A stretch of DNA of 64,000 nt from Mycobacterium sp. MYCO198283 (GTDB lineage: Bacteria > Actinomycetota > Actinomycetes > Mycobacteriales > Mycobacteriaceae), in contig NZ_JAJQJI010000011.1 in assembly GCF_021213805.1 (NCBI RefSeq), positions 34,412-98,411 of the forward strand, given 5' to 3'. The translations under genes were made by a program, and so were the position numbers. Positions within the stretch are counted from its first letter, which is position 1; each line of letters opens with the position of its first letter. Positions 31,931 through 40,602 of the stretch are shown in pieces. Under the pieces are notes generated by a model, which was not told the DNA's origin, did not search any database, and saw only the letters and a list, made by a program, of their open reading frames with translations.

Positions 31931-32614
31931 ATGATGCGCACATCCGCCCTGTTCAGCGCGGCCGCGGCGACGGCGCTGCTCACGCTGGGCGGGCTCACCG
32001 CACCGGCGTCCGCGCAGCCACCGTGCGGCGACCTGGGCGGCGTCGTCGACGGCGGCACCTGCCGCATCGACACCCACACCGCCGCCTACGGCTTCTCCGC
32101 CAGCTACCCGCTGGACTATCCCGACGAGGCGGCGCTGACCGCGTATGTGCGCGAGACCCGCGACGGGTTCGTCAACGTCGCGGACGGCCCGTCGGCGTCG
32201 AGGATGCCCTACGAGCTGGATATCACCACCCGCGACTACCGCTCGGGCCGGATCCGCAGCGTGGTGTTCGAGGTCTACCAGAACGTCGGCGCGGCGCACC
32301 CGCTGACCTGGTACAAGTCGTTCAACTACGACACGGCGGCCAAGGCGCCGCTGAGCTTCGAGCAGCTCTGGGCGCCCGGCGCGCAGCCGATGCCGGCGGT
32401 GCTGCGCGCCGTGCAGCGCGAAGTCGACCGCCAACTCAGCCAGCCCGTCGCGATCGACCCCGAGGACGGCCTCGATCCGGCGCACTACCAGAACTTCGCC
32501 GTCACCGACGACGCGCTGATCCTGTTCTTCGGCCAGGGCGAGTTCCTGCCCTCGGCGGCCGGCGCCGTCAGCGTGGCGGTACCGCGCGCGGAGCTGCCGC
32601 CGCTGGCCCGCTGA
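31931..32614 (+). CDS. Secreted protein, TB22.2/MPT64-like (DUF3298-type)
   Basis: A 227-residue protein, the length of Rv3036c (TB22.2). It has a classical signal peptide, ALFSAAAATALLTLGGLTAPASA, cleaved before QPPC. The mature part has two nearby cysteines (PPCGDLGG...GGTCRI) likely to form a disulfide. It ends in an RsiV/DUF3298-like domain (LSFEQLWAPGAQPMP, FAVTDDALILFFGQGEFLP). The function is unknown; homologues are immunogenic culture-filtrate proteins. The double ATG at 31931/31934 leaves the exact start open by one codon. Confidence 0.87.
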   Translation: MMRTSALFSAAAATALLTLGGLTAPASAQPPCGDLGGVVDGGTCRIDTHTAAYGFSASYPLDYPDEAALTAYVRETRDGFVNVADGPSASRMPYELDITTRDYRSGRIRSVVFEVYQNVGAAHPLTWYKSFNYDTAAKAPLSFEQLWAPGAQPMPAVLRAVQREVDRQLSQPVAIDPEDGLDPAHYQNFAVTDDALILFFGQGEFLPSAAGAVSVAVPRAELPPLAR

Positions 32615-32629
32615 CTTCGCGGCGCCGTC

Positions 32630-33931
32630 TCACGGGCCGAAGCTGAACACCTGGCCGTCGCTGGTCGCGGCGACCACCCGCCGGTCGTTCGCCACCGCCA
32701 CCCCGACCGGCCAGCCCGTCGCCCGTGGCATCGGCAGGCGCGCGCGGGTCGAGCCGTCGGCCGGATCCACGACCAGCAGCGCCAACCCGTTCGGGCCGTC
32801 GCCCACCACCGAGTAGGCGGCGGCGCCGCCCGCCTGGCTGACGGCGGTGAGCGGCGCGACGTCGTCGTGGCGCCACTGCTCGTCGGCGTGGTCACCGCGG
32901 TCGCGCAGCGCGACGAGCTTCGCGCCCGCGCTCGCCCCGCCGACCAGCAGCAGCCCGTCCGGCGACACCGACGGCGGGAACTGCGGGTCGAAGCCCGGGT
33001 CCACGGACCAGCGGGCCTCGCCGGTGGCGGTGTCGATGGCCCACAGCCGGCCGTCACGAGCGGTCACGTAGGCGGTCTTGCCGTCAGCGGCCATCACCGG
33101 GCTGTTGACCGGACCGGACGCGACGGCCTCGCTGGTCCAGAGCTGTGACAGCACCGGTTGCTGGTCGGCGGCGTAGCGCAGCCCGACGAGCACCGGGGTG
33201 CGGGCGCCGGGCTGCCACACGCTGAGCACCGCGATGCCGGTGGCTGCGGAGTAGGCCGGCGCGGCGGCCACCGGGCAGCCCGGGCCGGCGGACTGGCAGG
33301 CGTCGAGTCCGCGTTCGGGTTCCCGCGGGTTGACCCCGGCCACCAGGTCCAACGGGGCGCCGTCGACCGTGCCGCGGTGGGCGTCGAAGATCAGTACCTG
33401 CCCGAGGTGGGTGACGACGAGCAGCCGGTCGCCGGCCACGAAGCGGGGGGTCAGCGGCATGCCGATGACCGGCTTGCGCCAGCGGATCCACTGCGTCGGC
33501 GGGAACGACAGCAGGTAGCCGGGCTGGCCGACGTAGAGGTTGTCGAAGCCGTCGAAGAGCGGGCTCGCGAAGCCCCCGCCGAGCACCAGCCGAGTGCACC
33601 ACCGCTGCCGGCCGTTGTTGTCGTTCTCCCACACCATGAGCGAACAGCCGGCCGCGGTCTGGCCGTTGAGGGCGAGGTATCCGTCGACGCCGAGCGCCGG
33701 GCTGGCGAACAGGCTGCCCTTGACCTCGCGGGTCCACTGCAACACCAACGCCTCGGCGCCCGCGGTGGCGGTGTAGCCGCTGTTCGCGGCGTCGGCGTAC
33801 TGCGCGGCCCAGCCCTCGGCGGCCTTGGCGTCGACCCAGTCGTCGGTGTTCCCGCAGCCGGCGACCACGAACGCGGCGGCGGAGATCGCGGCCGTCAGTT
33901 TCACCAGCCCGCGCGTCGTCTGGCGGAACAC
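32630..33931 (-). CDS. PQQ-repeat beta-propeller lipoprotein (Rv3035-like)
   Basis: The 433-residue protein has a signal peptide with lipobox AAFVVAGC and then WD/PQQ-like propeller repeats (GYLALNGQ, LYVGQPGYLLSFPP, DRLLVVTHLGQVLIFDA, TAYVTARDGRLWAIDTATGEARW). GTG 33931 is chosen because GAGAAAGGA precedes it and the signal peptide starts there; the open frame extends upstream without similarity. It is exported and membrane-anchored, with unknown ligand. It lies inside the conserved MGLP gene neighbourhood, divergent from the acetyltransferase gene. Confidence 0.87.
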   Translation of the reverse strand: MFRQTTRGLVKLTAAISAAAFVVAGCGNTDDWVDAKAAEGWAAQYADAANSGYTATAGAEALVLQWTREVKGSLFASPALGVDGYLALNGQTAAGCSLMVWENDNNGRQRWCTRLVLGGGFASPLFDGFDNLYVGQPGYLLSFPPTQWIRWRKPVIGMPLTPRFVAGDRLLVVTHLGQVLIFDAHRGTVDGAPLDLVAGVNPREPERGLDACQSAGPGCPVAAAPAYSAATGIAVLSVWQPGARTPVLVGLRYAADQQPVLSQLWTSEAVASGPVNSPVMAADGKTAYVTARDGRLWAIDTATGEARWSVDPGFDPQFPPSVSPDGLLLVGGASAGAKLVALRDRGDHADEQWRHDDVAPLTAVSQAGGAAAYSVVGDGPNGLALLVVDPADGSTRARLPMPRATGWPVGVAVANDRRVVAATSDGQVFSFGP

Positions 33932-34005
33932 TCGCGTCCTTTCTCCGGGCTCGATCGGCGGCCGGCGACGCCACGAGACTAACGCGGTGCCGCCGGCGCC
34001 CCGCG

Positions 34006-34011
34006 TAGGCT
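34006..34011 (+). promoter_or_regulatory. -10-like hexamer (TAGGCT) for the acetyltransferase gene
   Basis: TAGGCT ends 8 bases before ATG 34020, a leaderless arrangement. Confidence 0.4.
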
Positions 34012-34019
34012 GGTCGGCC

Positions 34020-34757
34020 ATGACGACCATGTGGGGTGCACCGATCCACAAGCGCTGGCGCGGCTCCCGGCTGCGCGATCCCCGGCAGGCGCGATTCCTC
34101 ACCATGGCCTCGCTCAAGTGGGTGCTCACCAACCGGGCGTTCACCCCGTGGTACCTGATCCGCTACTGGCGGCTGCTGAAGTTCAAGCTCGCCAACCCGC
34201 ACATCATCACCCGCGGCATGGTGTTCCTCGGCCGCAACGTCGAGATCCACGCCACCCCTGAGCTGGCGCAGCTCGAGATCGGCCGCTGGGTGCACCTCGG
34301 CGACGGCAATTCCATTCGGGCCCATGAGGGTTCGGTGCGGATCGGCGACAAGGTCGTGCTCGGCAAGGACAACGTCATCAACGGCTACCTCGACATCGAG
34401 CTCGGCGATTCGGTGCTGATGAGCGACTGGTGCTACGTCTGCGACTTCGATCACCGGATGGACGACATCAACGTGCCGATCAAGGACCAGGGCATCGTCA
34501 AGAGCCCGGTGCGGATCGGCCCGGACACCTGGGTGTCGACGAAGGTGACGGTGCTGCGCAACACCAGCGTCGGGCGCGGCTGCGTGCTCGGCGCGCACGC
34601 GGTGGTCAAGGGCGTGGTGCCGGACTACTCGATCGCGGTCGGGGCGCCGGCGAAGGTCGTCAAGAACCGCAAGCTGGCGTGGGAGACGTCGGCGGCGCAG
34701 CGCGCCGAGCTGGCGGCCGCGCTCGCCGACATCGAGCGGAAGAAGGCGTCTCGCTGA
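34020..34757 (+). CDS. Left-handed beta-helix acyltransferase (Rv3034c-like)
   Basis: A 245-residue hexapeptide-repeat transferase. Repeats run through LEIGRWVHLGDGNSIRAHEGSVRIGDKVVLGKDNVINGY (in parts) and VRIGPDTWVSTKVTVLRNTSVGRGCVLGAHAVVKG, ending in the family motif YSIAVGAPAKVVKNR. The catalytic histidine is likely in CDFDHRMDD. In M. tuberculosis the gene lies in the MGLP cluster, where acetyl groups decorate 6-O-methylglucose lipopolysaccharide; transfer to that polymer is an inference from context. It may also form a unit with the flanking glycosyltransferase genes. Confidence 0.87.
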   Translation: MTTMWGAPIHKRWRGSRLRDPRQARFLTMASLKWVLTNRAFTPWYLIRYWRLLKFKLANPHIITRGMVFLGRNVEIHATPELAQLEIGRWVHLGDGNSIRAHEGSVRIGDKVVLGKDNVINGYLDIELGDSVLMSDWCYVCDFDHRMDDINVPIKDQGIVKSPVRIGPDTWVSTKVTVLRNTSVGRGCVLGAHAVVKGVVPDYSIAVGAPAKVVKNRKLAWETSAAQRAELAAALADIERKKASR

Positions 34758-34823
34758 GTCGCTGAGCCGTGGTGCGCTCGGCGCCTCTCGCGCAGCTCGG
34801 ACCGGCCGAGCGGTACGGTCAGC

Positions 34824-36056
34824 TCATCGACCGTGGCGTGGCGGCAGCGCCTGCTCGGGTATCGGGCGTCGCGAGAGAGGTTCGCGCACAAGGCGTTTGG
34901 CTGATCCGTACACCTCGGCGGTGCGCTGCGCGACGGAGGGCCAGGCGAACTCCGCGGTGAGCCGGTCGCGGGCGGCGACGGCCCGTTGCTGCGCGGCGTC
35001 CGGGTCGTCGAGCAGCTCCCGGATGGCCGCGGCGAGCGCGCCGATGTCCTTGGGGGGAGCGCACAGTCCGGTGTGGCCGTGCACCACCGCCTCGCCCAGC
35101 CCGCCGACGTCCGACACCACCAGCGGGCAGCCGGCCGCAGCCGCCTCGAGTGCGACGATGCCGAAGGGCTCGTAGAAACTGGGCAGCACGGCGCCGTCGT
35201 GGGAATGCAGCGCCGCCAGCAGCGCCGGCTGGTCGAGTTGGCCGACGAAGCGAACGCTGCTGTGTACCTTGTGTTTTCGCGCCTTGTCGACGAGCCAGTC
35301 GCGTTGCGTGCCCGCACCGGCGATCGTCAGCGTGGTCCCGGGATGGGTGCGGCGCACCTGCGCCAGCGCCGCAATGGCGTCGTGCACGCCCTTCTCGTAC
35401 TCGAGCCGACCGACGAACAGCAGCCGGGCGGGCCCGGTGCGCGGCCGCCGGAGCGCGAACGGCCAACCGGCGACGTCGATTCCGTTGGGGATGACGGTGA
35501 CGCGCGGCAGGTCCGGGCCGAACAGGTCGGCGATCTCGGCGCGCATCGACTGCGAGCATGCGATCAGCGCGTCCGAGCTGCGGGCCAGCCACGATTCGAG
35601 GGCGTGCACCTGCCGGCTCACCGCGCCGGAGATCCAGCCCGCGTGCCGGCCGGCCTCGGTGGCGTGCAGGGTGGAAACCAGTGGAACGCCGTGGAATTCG
35701 GCCAGGGTGAGCGCGGGGTGCGCCACCAGCCAGTCGTGGGCGTGCACGACGTCCGGGCGAAAGGCCGCCGCCAGCGCGGCGCGGACCATCGCGTGCCCCA
35801 TCGCCAGCGTCCAGGCCATCAGGTCGTCGGAGAAGGTGAACGCGTGCGGATCCTCGGCCGCGGCCACCACCCGCACGCCCTCGCGGCGGGTGTCGGTGGT
35901 GGGATGCGTCGCCGGATCGGTGCCGGTGGGCCGACGGCTCAGCACGCACACGTCATGCCCGGCAGCGGCCAGCTCGGTCGCGAGGTGGTGCACGTGGCGG
36001 CCCAGCCCGCCGATGACGACCGGCGGGTACTCCCACGAGACGAGCAGGACCCTCAT
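34824..36056 (-). CDS. GT4 alpha-glucosyltransferase of MGLP/glycogen synthesis (Rv3032-like)
   Basis: A 410-residue glycosyltransferase close in length to Rv3032 (414). The N-terminal VLLVSWEYPPVVIGGLGRHVHHLA is the starch/glycogen synthase-type donor loop. FVGRLEYEKG and the E-x7-E motif SFYEPFGIVALEA complete the GT-B site. Rv3032 elongates alpha-1,4-glucan chains of MGLP and glycogen from ADP/UDP-glucose. ATG 36056 is chosen by family N-terminus and a GAGGACGAG ribosome site. It is downstream of the GH57 gene by 79 bases on the same strand. Confidence 0.92.
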   Translation of the reverse strand: MRVLLVSWEYPPVVIGGLGRHVHHLATELAAAGHDVCVLSRRPTGTDPATHPTTDTRREGVRVVAAAEDPHAFTFSDDLMAWTLAMGHAMVRAALAAAFRPDVVHAHDWLVAHPALTLAEFHGVPLVSTLHATEAGRHAGWISGAVSRQVHALESWLARSSDALIACSQSMRAEIADLFGPDLPRVTVIPNGIDVAGWPFALRRPRTGPARLLFVGRLEYEKGVHDAIAALAQVRRTHPGTTLTIAGAGTQRDWLVDKARKHKVHSSVRFVGQLDQPALLAALHSHDGAVLPSFYEPFGIVALEAAAAGCPLVVSDVGGLGEAVVHGHTGLCAPPKDIGALAAAIRELLDDPDAAQQRAVAARDRLTAEFAWPSVAQRTAEVYGSAKRLVREPLSRRPIPEQALPPRHGR

Positions 36057-36135
36057 CTCGTCCTCGGCGAGCGTGCGCCGCGGTACGGCCATCGCGGCGT
36101 GGCGGCGTACAGACACGCACGCTCGCGCAGACGGG

Positions 36136-37656
36136 TCACGGGAGGCGGCGGGCGTCCAGGGCGCCGAAGAGGCCGTCGGCGCGGTTCCAGCCGTCGGCGA
36201 GCCGCACGGCCTGGTCGCGGCGGCCCGACGCGAGCGCCGCCGCGATCTCCCGCGTGGCATGGGCGTGCAGATGCGCCCGGTAGCGCGCATAGTCGGCCGC
36301 CGAGTCCTTACTCACCATGAACGGCCAGTCGCTGGACACCGTGAGCAGCGTCTCGCGCAGGATCTGGTCGGCCACCCGGTCGCGGGCTCGCGGCGCGCCG
36401 GTCTGCTCCAGCGCCTTATCGACGGTCGCCAGCGCGGTGTCGACGACCTCGGCGTTCAGCGCCACCAGGTCGGCGACCTGCTCACCGGACCACACCTGCC
36501 AGTCCTTGCCCGAACCCCAACTGCTGGGCGGCAATTGGACCGGCTCGCCGACGAAACCCGCGGCCGCCGCGTCGGCGAACGTGCCGACCCGCACGCCGGC
36601 CTCGGGCAGGGCCCGCAGCACGCTGCGCAGCCACCGCGGGCCCTCGTACCACCAGTGGCCGAACAGCTCGGTGTCGAACGCCGCGATGACGTGCGCGGGC
36701 CGGCCGATGCGCGCCGACTCGTCGGCCAGCCGGCGGCGGACGACGTCGACGAAATCGGCGACGTGCGCGTCGACGGCACGGTGCGCGCGCTGCGGGTCGT
36801 AGGGCGCCTTCTCGTCCGACGGCACGTTGCGGCCGGTGACCCGCGACGCCTTGAGGCCGGTGTGGTGGTCGAACGTGTGGAAGTCCCGGTAGGCGGCGTG
36901 GCCGGGATAGCCCGACTTCGGCGACCACACCCGGTAGCTGACCTGCAGGTCGCGGCCGAACGCCACCACACCGCTGTCGGTCACCGGGCGTCCGAGCGCG
37001 GTGTCGCCGTGCAGCGACGGCCCGTCGACCATGAAGTGGCGTACCCCGGCGGCGGCGTAGTCGTGCTCCATGCCCGGCGCGTAGGCGCATTCGGGCGCCC
37101 AGATGCCCGCGGGCACGTGCGCGAACCGGCCCGCGGCGTCGGCCAGGCCCTCGCGCAGCGCGAACTCCCGCAACCGCGGGTTGAGCAGCGGCTGGAAGGG
37201 GTGGGCGAGCGGACCTCCCAAGAGCTCCACCGTGCCGGCGTCGACGAGCGAGCGCAGCAGCGGCGACGCGCCGTGCCGCCAGTGCTGCTCGAAGTCGGCG
37301 AGCGCCGCACCCGCCTCGGCGAACTCGCGGCGGCCGAACGCACGCAACGGCTCGCCCATGACCGTCGTGGTGGCCTCCAGCGCCCGCAGCTGCCAATTGC
37401 CCAGCCACTGGTGCATGCCGTCGAGGCAGTATGGGTCGTCGAGCTGGGCCGCGACCACCGGCGTGACGCCCAGCGTCAGCAAGTGCTGCCGGCCCTCGTC
37501 CGCGAGCTCGCGCAGCACGCGCAGCAGCGGCAGGTAGGACGCCGACCACGACTGGTAGAGCCACTCCTCGCCGACGGGCCAGCGGCCGTGGTGAGCCAGC
37601 CACGGCAGGTGCGTGTGCAGCACCAGCGTGAACATGCCGGGCGAAGCGGTCGTCAT
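36136..37656 (-). CDS. GH57-family glucanotransferase/branching enzyme (Rv3031-like)
   Basis: A 506-residue GH57 protein. The five-region family pattern is visible: HTHLPWLAHHGRWPVG at the N-terminus, GIWAPECAYAPG (with the catalytic glutamate region) and IAAFDTELFGHWWYEGP (catalytic aspartate), plus a C-terminal helical DUF1957 domain. In mycobacteria this enzyme is proposed to branch MGLP. ATG 37656 overlaps the stop of the methyltransferase gene (ATGA), so the pair is translationally coupled. Confidence 0.92.
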   Translation of the reverse strand: MTTASPGMFTLVLHTHLPWLAHHGRWPVGEEWLYQSWSASYLPLLRVLRELADEGRQHLLTLGVTPVVAAQLDDPYCLDGMHQWLGNWQLRALEATTTVMGEPLRAFGRREFAEAGAALADFEQHWRHGASPLLRSLVDAGTVELLGGPLAHPFQPLLNPRLREFALREGLADAAGRFAHVPAGIWAPECAYAPGMEHDYAAAGVRHFMVDGPSLHGDTALGRPVTDSGVVAFGRDLQVSYRVWSPKSGYPGHAAYRDFHTFDHHTGLKASRVTGRNVPSDEKAPYDPQRAHRAVDAHVADFVDVVRRRLADESARIGRPAHVIAAFDTELFGHWWYEGPRWLRSVLRALPEAGVRVGTFADAAAAGFVGEPVQLPPSSWGSGKDWQVWSGEQVADLVALNAEVVDTALATVDKALEQTGAPRARDRVADQILRETLLTVSSDWPFMVSKDSAADYARYRAHLHAHATREIAAALASGRRDQAVRLADGWNRADGLFGALDARRLP

Positions 37657-38456
37657 GGGCGCACCGCGATCGCCACCAGGTCCAGGCTGGCATCGATCTC
37701 GGAGTTGTCGGGTCCGCCGGTCTCGAGCAGGTCGAAGTCGTCGGCCGTCACCGACGCCACGTCGGCGAGCAGGTCCGCCGGCCACGGCGCGTCGGCGACG
37801 GCGCGGGCGATCTGGGCGTCGATCAGCGAGCCGCCGTGGCGGGCGTCGAGCTCGCGGAGCCGGCTGCCGTGAAAGACCCCGTAGACCCCTTCGACGCTGA
37901 AGCCGGCGTCGGTCAGCAGGTCGGTGAGCTCGCGGGCGTTCAGCTCGCGGGTGTGGAACGGGTTGAGCGGGGTGTCGCTGCCGGGGGAGAAGGTGATGCG
38001 GTTGGGCGTCGACATCAGCAGCAAGCCGCCGGGCCGCAGCACCCGGGCGCACTCGCCGACGAACTGCGGCTGGTCCCACAGGTGCTCGATCACCTGGAAG
38101 TTGACGACGACGTCCACCGAGCCGTCGGCAAGCGGCAGAGCGGCGAGGTTGCCGTGGCGTACCTCCACCCGGGGATACCGGCGGCGGACGTGCTCGACGG
38201 TGGTGGCGTCGTAGTCGACGGCGACCACCGAGCGGGCCACCGCCGCGATGGCGTCGGCCCCATAACCCTCACCGCAGCCGGCCTCCAACACGTCGCGGCC
38301 CACGCAGTGGGCGAGCAGCCGGCGGTAGACCACCTCGTGGCGGCGGAACCAGTAGTTCTCCACGTCGAGACCGGGAATCGTGCGCTCGCCGGTGAGGGCG
38401 AGCGTGTCTGGAGTTCCTTCGCCCGGCGCGCCGCCGCCGGTGATCTGTGCGCTCAT
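37653..38456 (-). CDS. SAM-dependent methyltransferase of MGLP synthesis (Rv3030-like)
   Basis: The 267-residue methyltransferase has motif I VLEAGCGEGYGADAIA (residues 55-70), motif II SVVAVDYDATTV, and VVNFQVIEHLWDQPQFVGECARVLRPGG. The gene is first in a coupled methyltransferase-GH57-glucosyltransferase run, matching Rv3030-3032 except that no Rv3033 equivalent is seen. Rv3030 is implicated in methylating glucose residues of MGLP. Start ATG 38456. The divergent promoter region with fixA holds a GlnR-box-like motif. Confidence 0.9.
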   Translation of the reverse strand: MSAQITGGGAPGEGTPDTLALTGERTIPGLDVENYWFRRHEVVYRRLLAHCVGRDVLEAGCGEGYGADAIAAVARSVVAVDYDATTVEHVRRRYPRVEVRHGNLAALPLADGSVDVVVNFQVIEHLWDQPQFVGECARVLRPGGLLLMSTPNRITFSPGSDTPLNPFHTRELNARELTDLLTDAGFSVEGVYGVFHGSRLRELDARHGGSLIDAQIARAVADAPWPADLLADVASVTADDFDLLETGGPDNSEIDASLDLVAIAVRP

Positions 38457-38563
38457 CGGTTGGCAGGCTAACCCGACGGGCGGCCCGGCGGCTGCCGCGC
38501 CCGGTATGGGCAGGGCAAACGTCGGAAATCGCTCCGCTATGGTGTTTGACGGAACCGCTGCAA

Positions 38564-38579
38564 GTTACCGGCGAGTAAC
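38564..38579. promoter_or_regulatory. GlnR-box-like inverted repeat upstream of fixA
   Basis: GTTAC-CGGCGA-GTAAC is a perfect 5-base inverted repeat with a 6-base spacer, matching the actinobacterial GlnR consensus (GTNAC-n6-GNAAC). It lies 88 bases before fixA and 108 before the divergent methyltransferase start. Confidence 0.4.
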
Positions 38580-38666
38580 ATCGGCGCGCAGTGGTTGCGA
38601 ATGCGACCCATGCATGTCCTGCGGCCGGCTGGCCACAGGATCACTTCAGGAGGACGAACCAGACCA

Positions 38667-39458
38667 ATGACGAACATCGTGGTCCTGATCAAGCAGGTCC
38701 CGGACACCTGGTCGGAGCGCAAGCTCTCCGAAGGTGACTGGACCCTCGACCGTGAAGCCGCCGACGCCGTTCTCGACGAGATCAACGAGCGCGCCGTCGA
38801 AGAGGCCCTGCTGATCAAGGAGAAGGAAGGCGGCGACTCCACGGTCACCGTCCTGACCGCCGGTCCCCAGCGCGCCACCGAGGCCATCCGCAAGGCGCTG
38901 TCCATGGGCGCCGACAAGGCCGTACACCTGCTCGACGACAAGCTGCACGGCTCCGACATGGTGCAGACCGGCTGGGCGCTCGCCCGCGCGCTGGGCCAGA
39001 TCGAGGGCACCGAGCTCGTCATCGCCGGCAACGAGGCCACCGACGGCGCCGGCGGCGCGGTCCCGGCGATCATCGCCGAGTACCTGGGCCTGCCGCAGCT
39101 GACCCACCTGCGCAAGCTGACCGTCTCCGACGGCAAGGTCATCGGCGAGCGGGAAACCGACGACGGCGTGTTCACCGTCGAGGCCCCGCTGCCCGCCGTG
39201 GTGAGCGTCAACGAGAAGATCAACGAGCCGCGCTTCCCGTCCTTCAAGGGCATCATGGCCGCCAAGAAGAAGGAAGTCACGACGCTCACGCTGGCCGACA
39301 TCGGGGTCGAGGCCGACGAGGTCGGACTGGAGAACGCCGGCACCAAGGTGCTCGCCGCCACCCCAAAGCCGCCGAAGACGGCCGGCGAGAAGATCACCGA
39401 CGAAGGTGAGGGCGGCAGCCAGATCGCCCAGTACCTGGTGTCGCAGAAGCTCATCTAG
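38667..39458 (+). CDS. fixA: Electron transfer flavoprotein beta subunit
   Basis: A 263-residue ETF beta subunit (Rv3029c). The N-terminal IVVLIKQVPDTWSERKL and the AMP-binding ETF signature region VIAGNEATDGAGGAVPAIIAEYLGLPQLTHL are clear, as is the loop VNEKINEPRFPSFKGIMAAKKK that docks acyl-CoA dehydrogenases. Together with FixB it shuttles electrons from acyl-CoA dehydrogenases to the quinone pool. AGGAGGA at 38648-38654 precedes ATG 38667 by 12 bases, slightly long. fixB follows after 15 bases. Confidence 0.95.
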   Translation: MTNIVVLIKQVPDTWSERKLSEGDWTLDREAADAVLDEINERAVEEALLIKEKEGGDSTVTVLTAGPQRATEAIRKALSMGADKAVHLLDDKLHGSDMVQTGWALARALGQIEGTELVIAGNEATDGAGGAVPAIIAEYLGLPQLTHLRKLTVSDGKVIGERETDDGVFTVEAPLPAVVSVNEKINEPRFPSFKGIMAAKKKEVTTLTLADIGVEADEVGLENAGTKVLAATPKPPKTAGEKITDEGEGGSQIAQYLVSQKLI

Positions 39459-39473
39459 GAGAAGGCAGAACTC

Positions 39474-40430
39474 ATGGCTGAAGTACTCGTACTCGTCGAG
39501 CACGCCGACGGCGCCATCAAGAAGGTCACCGCCGAGATGCTGACCGCCGCCCGCACCCTGGGCGAGCCGTCGGCCGTCGTCGTCGGTGCGCCGGGCACCG
39601 CCGAACCGCTGATCGCCGACCTGAAGGCCAACGGGGCGGAGAAGATCTACGTCGCCGAGTCCGACATCGTCGACCAGTACCTGATCACCCCGCCGTTGGA
39701 TGTGCTGGCCTCGCTCGCCGAGTCCGCCAGCCCCGCCGCGGTGCTGCTGGCGGCCAACGCCGACGGCAAAGAGATCGCCGGGCGCCTCGCGGCCCGGATC
39801 GGCTCGGGCGTGCTGACCGACGTGGTCGGTGTCAAAGAAGGTGGAGTGGGCGTCCACAGCATCTTCGGTGGCGCGTTCACCGTCGACGCCCAGTCCACCG
39901 GCGAGGTCGCGGTGATCACGCTGCGCGCCGGTTCGGTGGACGCCGAGCCGGTCGAGGGCGCCGGCGAGGTCGTCAAGGTCGAGGTGCCCGAGCAGGGCGA
40001 GAACGCCACCAAGGTGATCTCGCGCGAGCCGGCCGTCGCCGGCGACCGGCCGGAGCTCACCGAGGCCAGCGTCGTCGTGGCCGGCGGCCGCGGCGTGGGC
40101 AGCGCCGAGAACTTCCGCGTGGTCGAGGAGCTCGCCGACTCGCTCGGCGGTGCCGTGGGCGCCTCGCGCGCCGCGGTCGACTCCGGCTACTACCCGGGCC
40201 AGTTCCAGGTGGGCCAGACCGGCAAGACCGTGTCGCCGCAGCTCTACATCGCGCTCGGTATCTCCGGCGCAATCCAGCACCGCGCCGGCATGCAGACCTC
40301 GAAGACCATCGTCGCCGTCAACAAGGACGAAGAGGCGCCGATCTTCGAGATCGCCGACTACGGCGTCGTGGGCGACCTGTTCAAGGTGACCCCGCAGCTC
40401 ACCGAGGCGGTCAAGAGCCGCAAGGGCTGA
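39474..40430 (+). CDS. fixB: Electron transfer flavoprotein alpha subunit
   Basis: A 318-residue ETF alpha subunit (Rv3028c). FAD-binding residues lie in the C-terminal signature: VGASRAAVDSGYYP, QVGQTGKTVSPQLYIALGISGAIQHRAGM (in parts) and AVNKDEEAPIFEIADYGVVGDL. An AGGAGAAGG-type site precedes ATG 39474. It is co-transcribed with fixA and ends at a strong hairpin. Confidence 0.95.
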   Translation: MAEVLVLVEHADGAIKKVTAEMLTAARTLGEPSAVVVGAPGTAEPLIADLKANGAEKIYVAESDIVDQYLITPPLDVLASLAESASPAAVLLAANADGKEIAGRLAARIGSGVLTDVVGVKEGGVGVHSIFGGAFTVDAQSTGEVAVITLRAGSVDAEPVEGAGEVVKVEVPEQGENATKVISREPAVAGDRPELTEASVVVAGGRGVGSAENFRVVEELADSLGGAVGASRAAVDSGYYPGQFQVGQTGKTVSPQLYIALGISGAIQHRAGMQTSKTIVAVNKDEEAPIFEIADYGVVGDLFKVTPQLTEAVKSRKG

Positions 40431-40436
40431 GCGAAC

Positions 40437-40487
40437 CACACCGAGGAGCCCCCGTCCGCCGCCCGCGGACGGGGGCTTCCTGGTGTG
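40437..40487 (+). terminator. Long hairpin terminator after fixAB
   Basis: A perfect 13-base-pair stem (40447-40459 with 40465-40477, loop 5) is extended outwards by further pairing, ending in CACACC (40437-40442) with GGTGTG (40482-40487); only one mismatch and two wobble pairs occur in between. No clean T-tract follows. Confidence 0.8.
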
Positions 40488-40602
40488 CCGCCGGTGAACT
40501 CCCGACGACACCGCGGTGCGCGCGGACATTCGTCACCTGACGTGCACGGACGCGTCACGCCGGCGATGCCGTCCGGCCGGGCGGATCCGCGACCGTCGGG
40601 CC

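Noticed and set aside
38646..40529. 627-residue open frame antisense to fixAB
   Set aside because: Long antisense frames arise from GC-rich codon periodicity; composition is Val/Leu/Gly/Asp shadow-like and fixA/fixB are certain.
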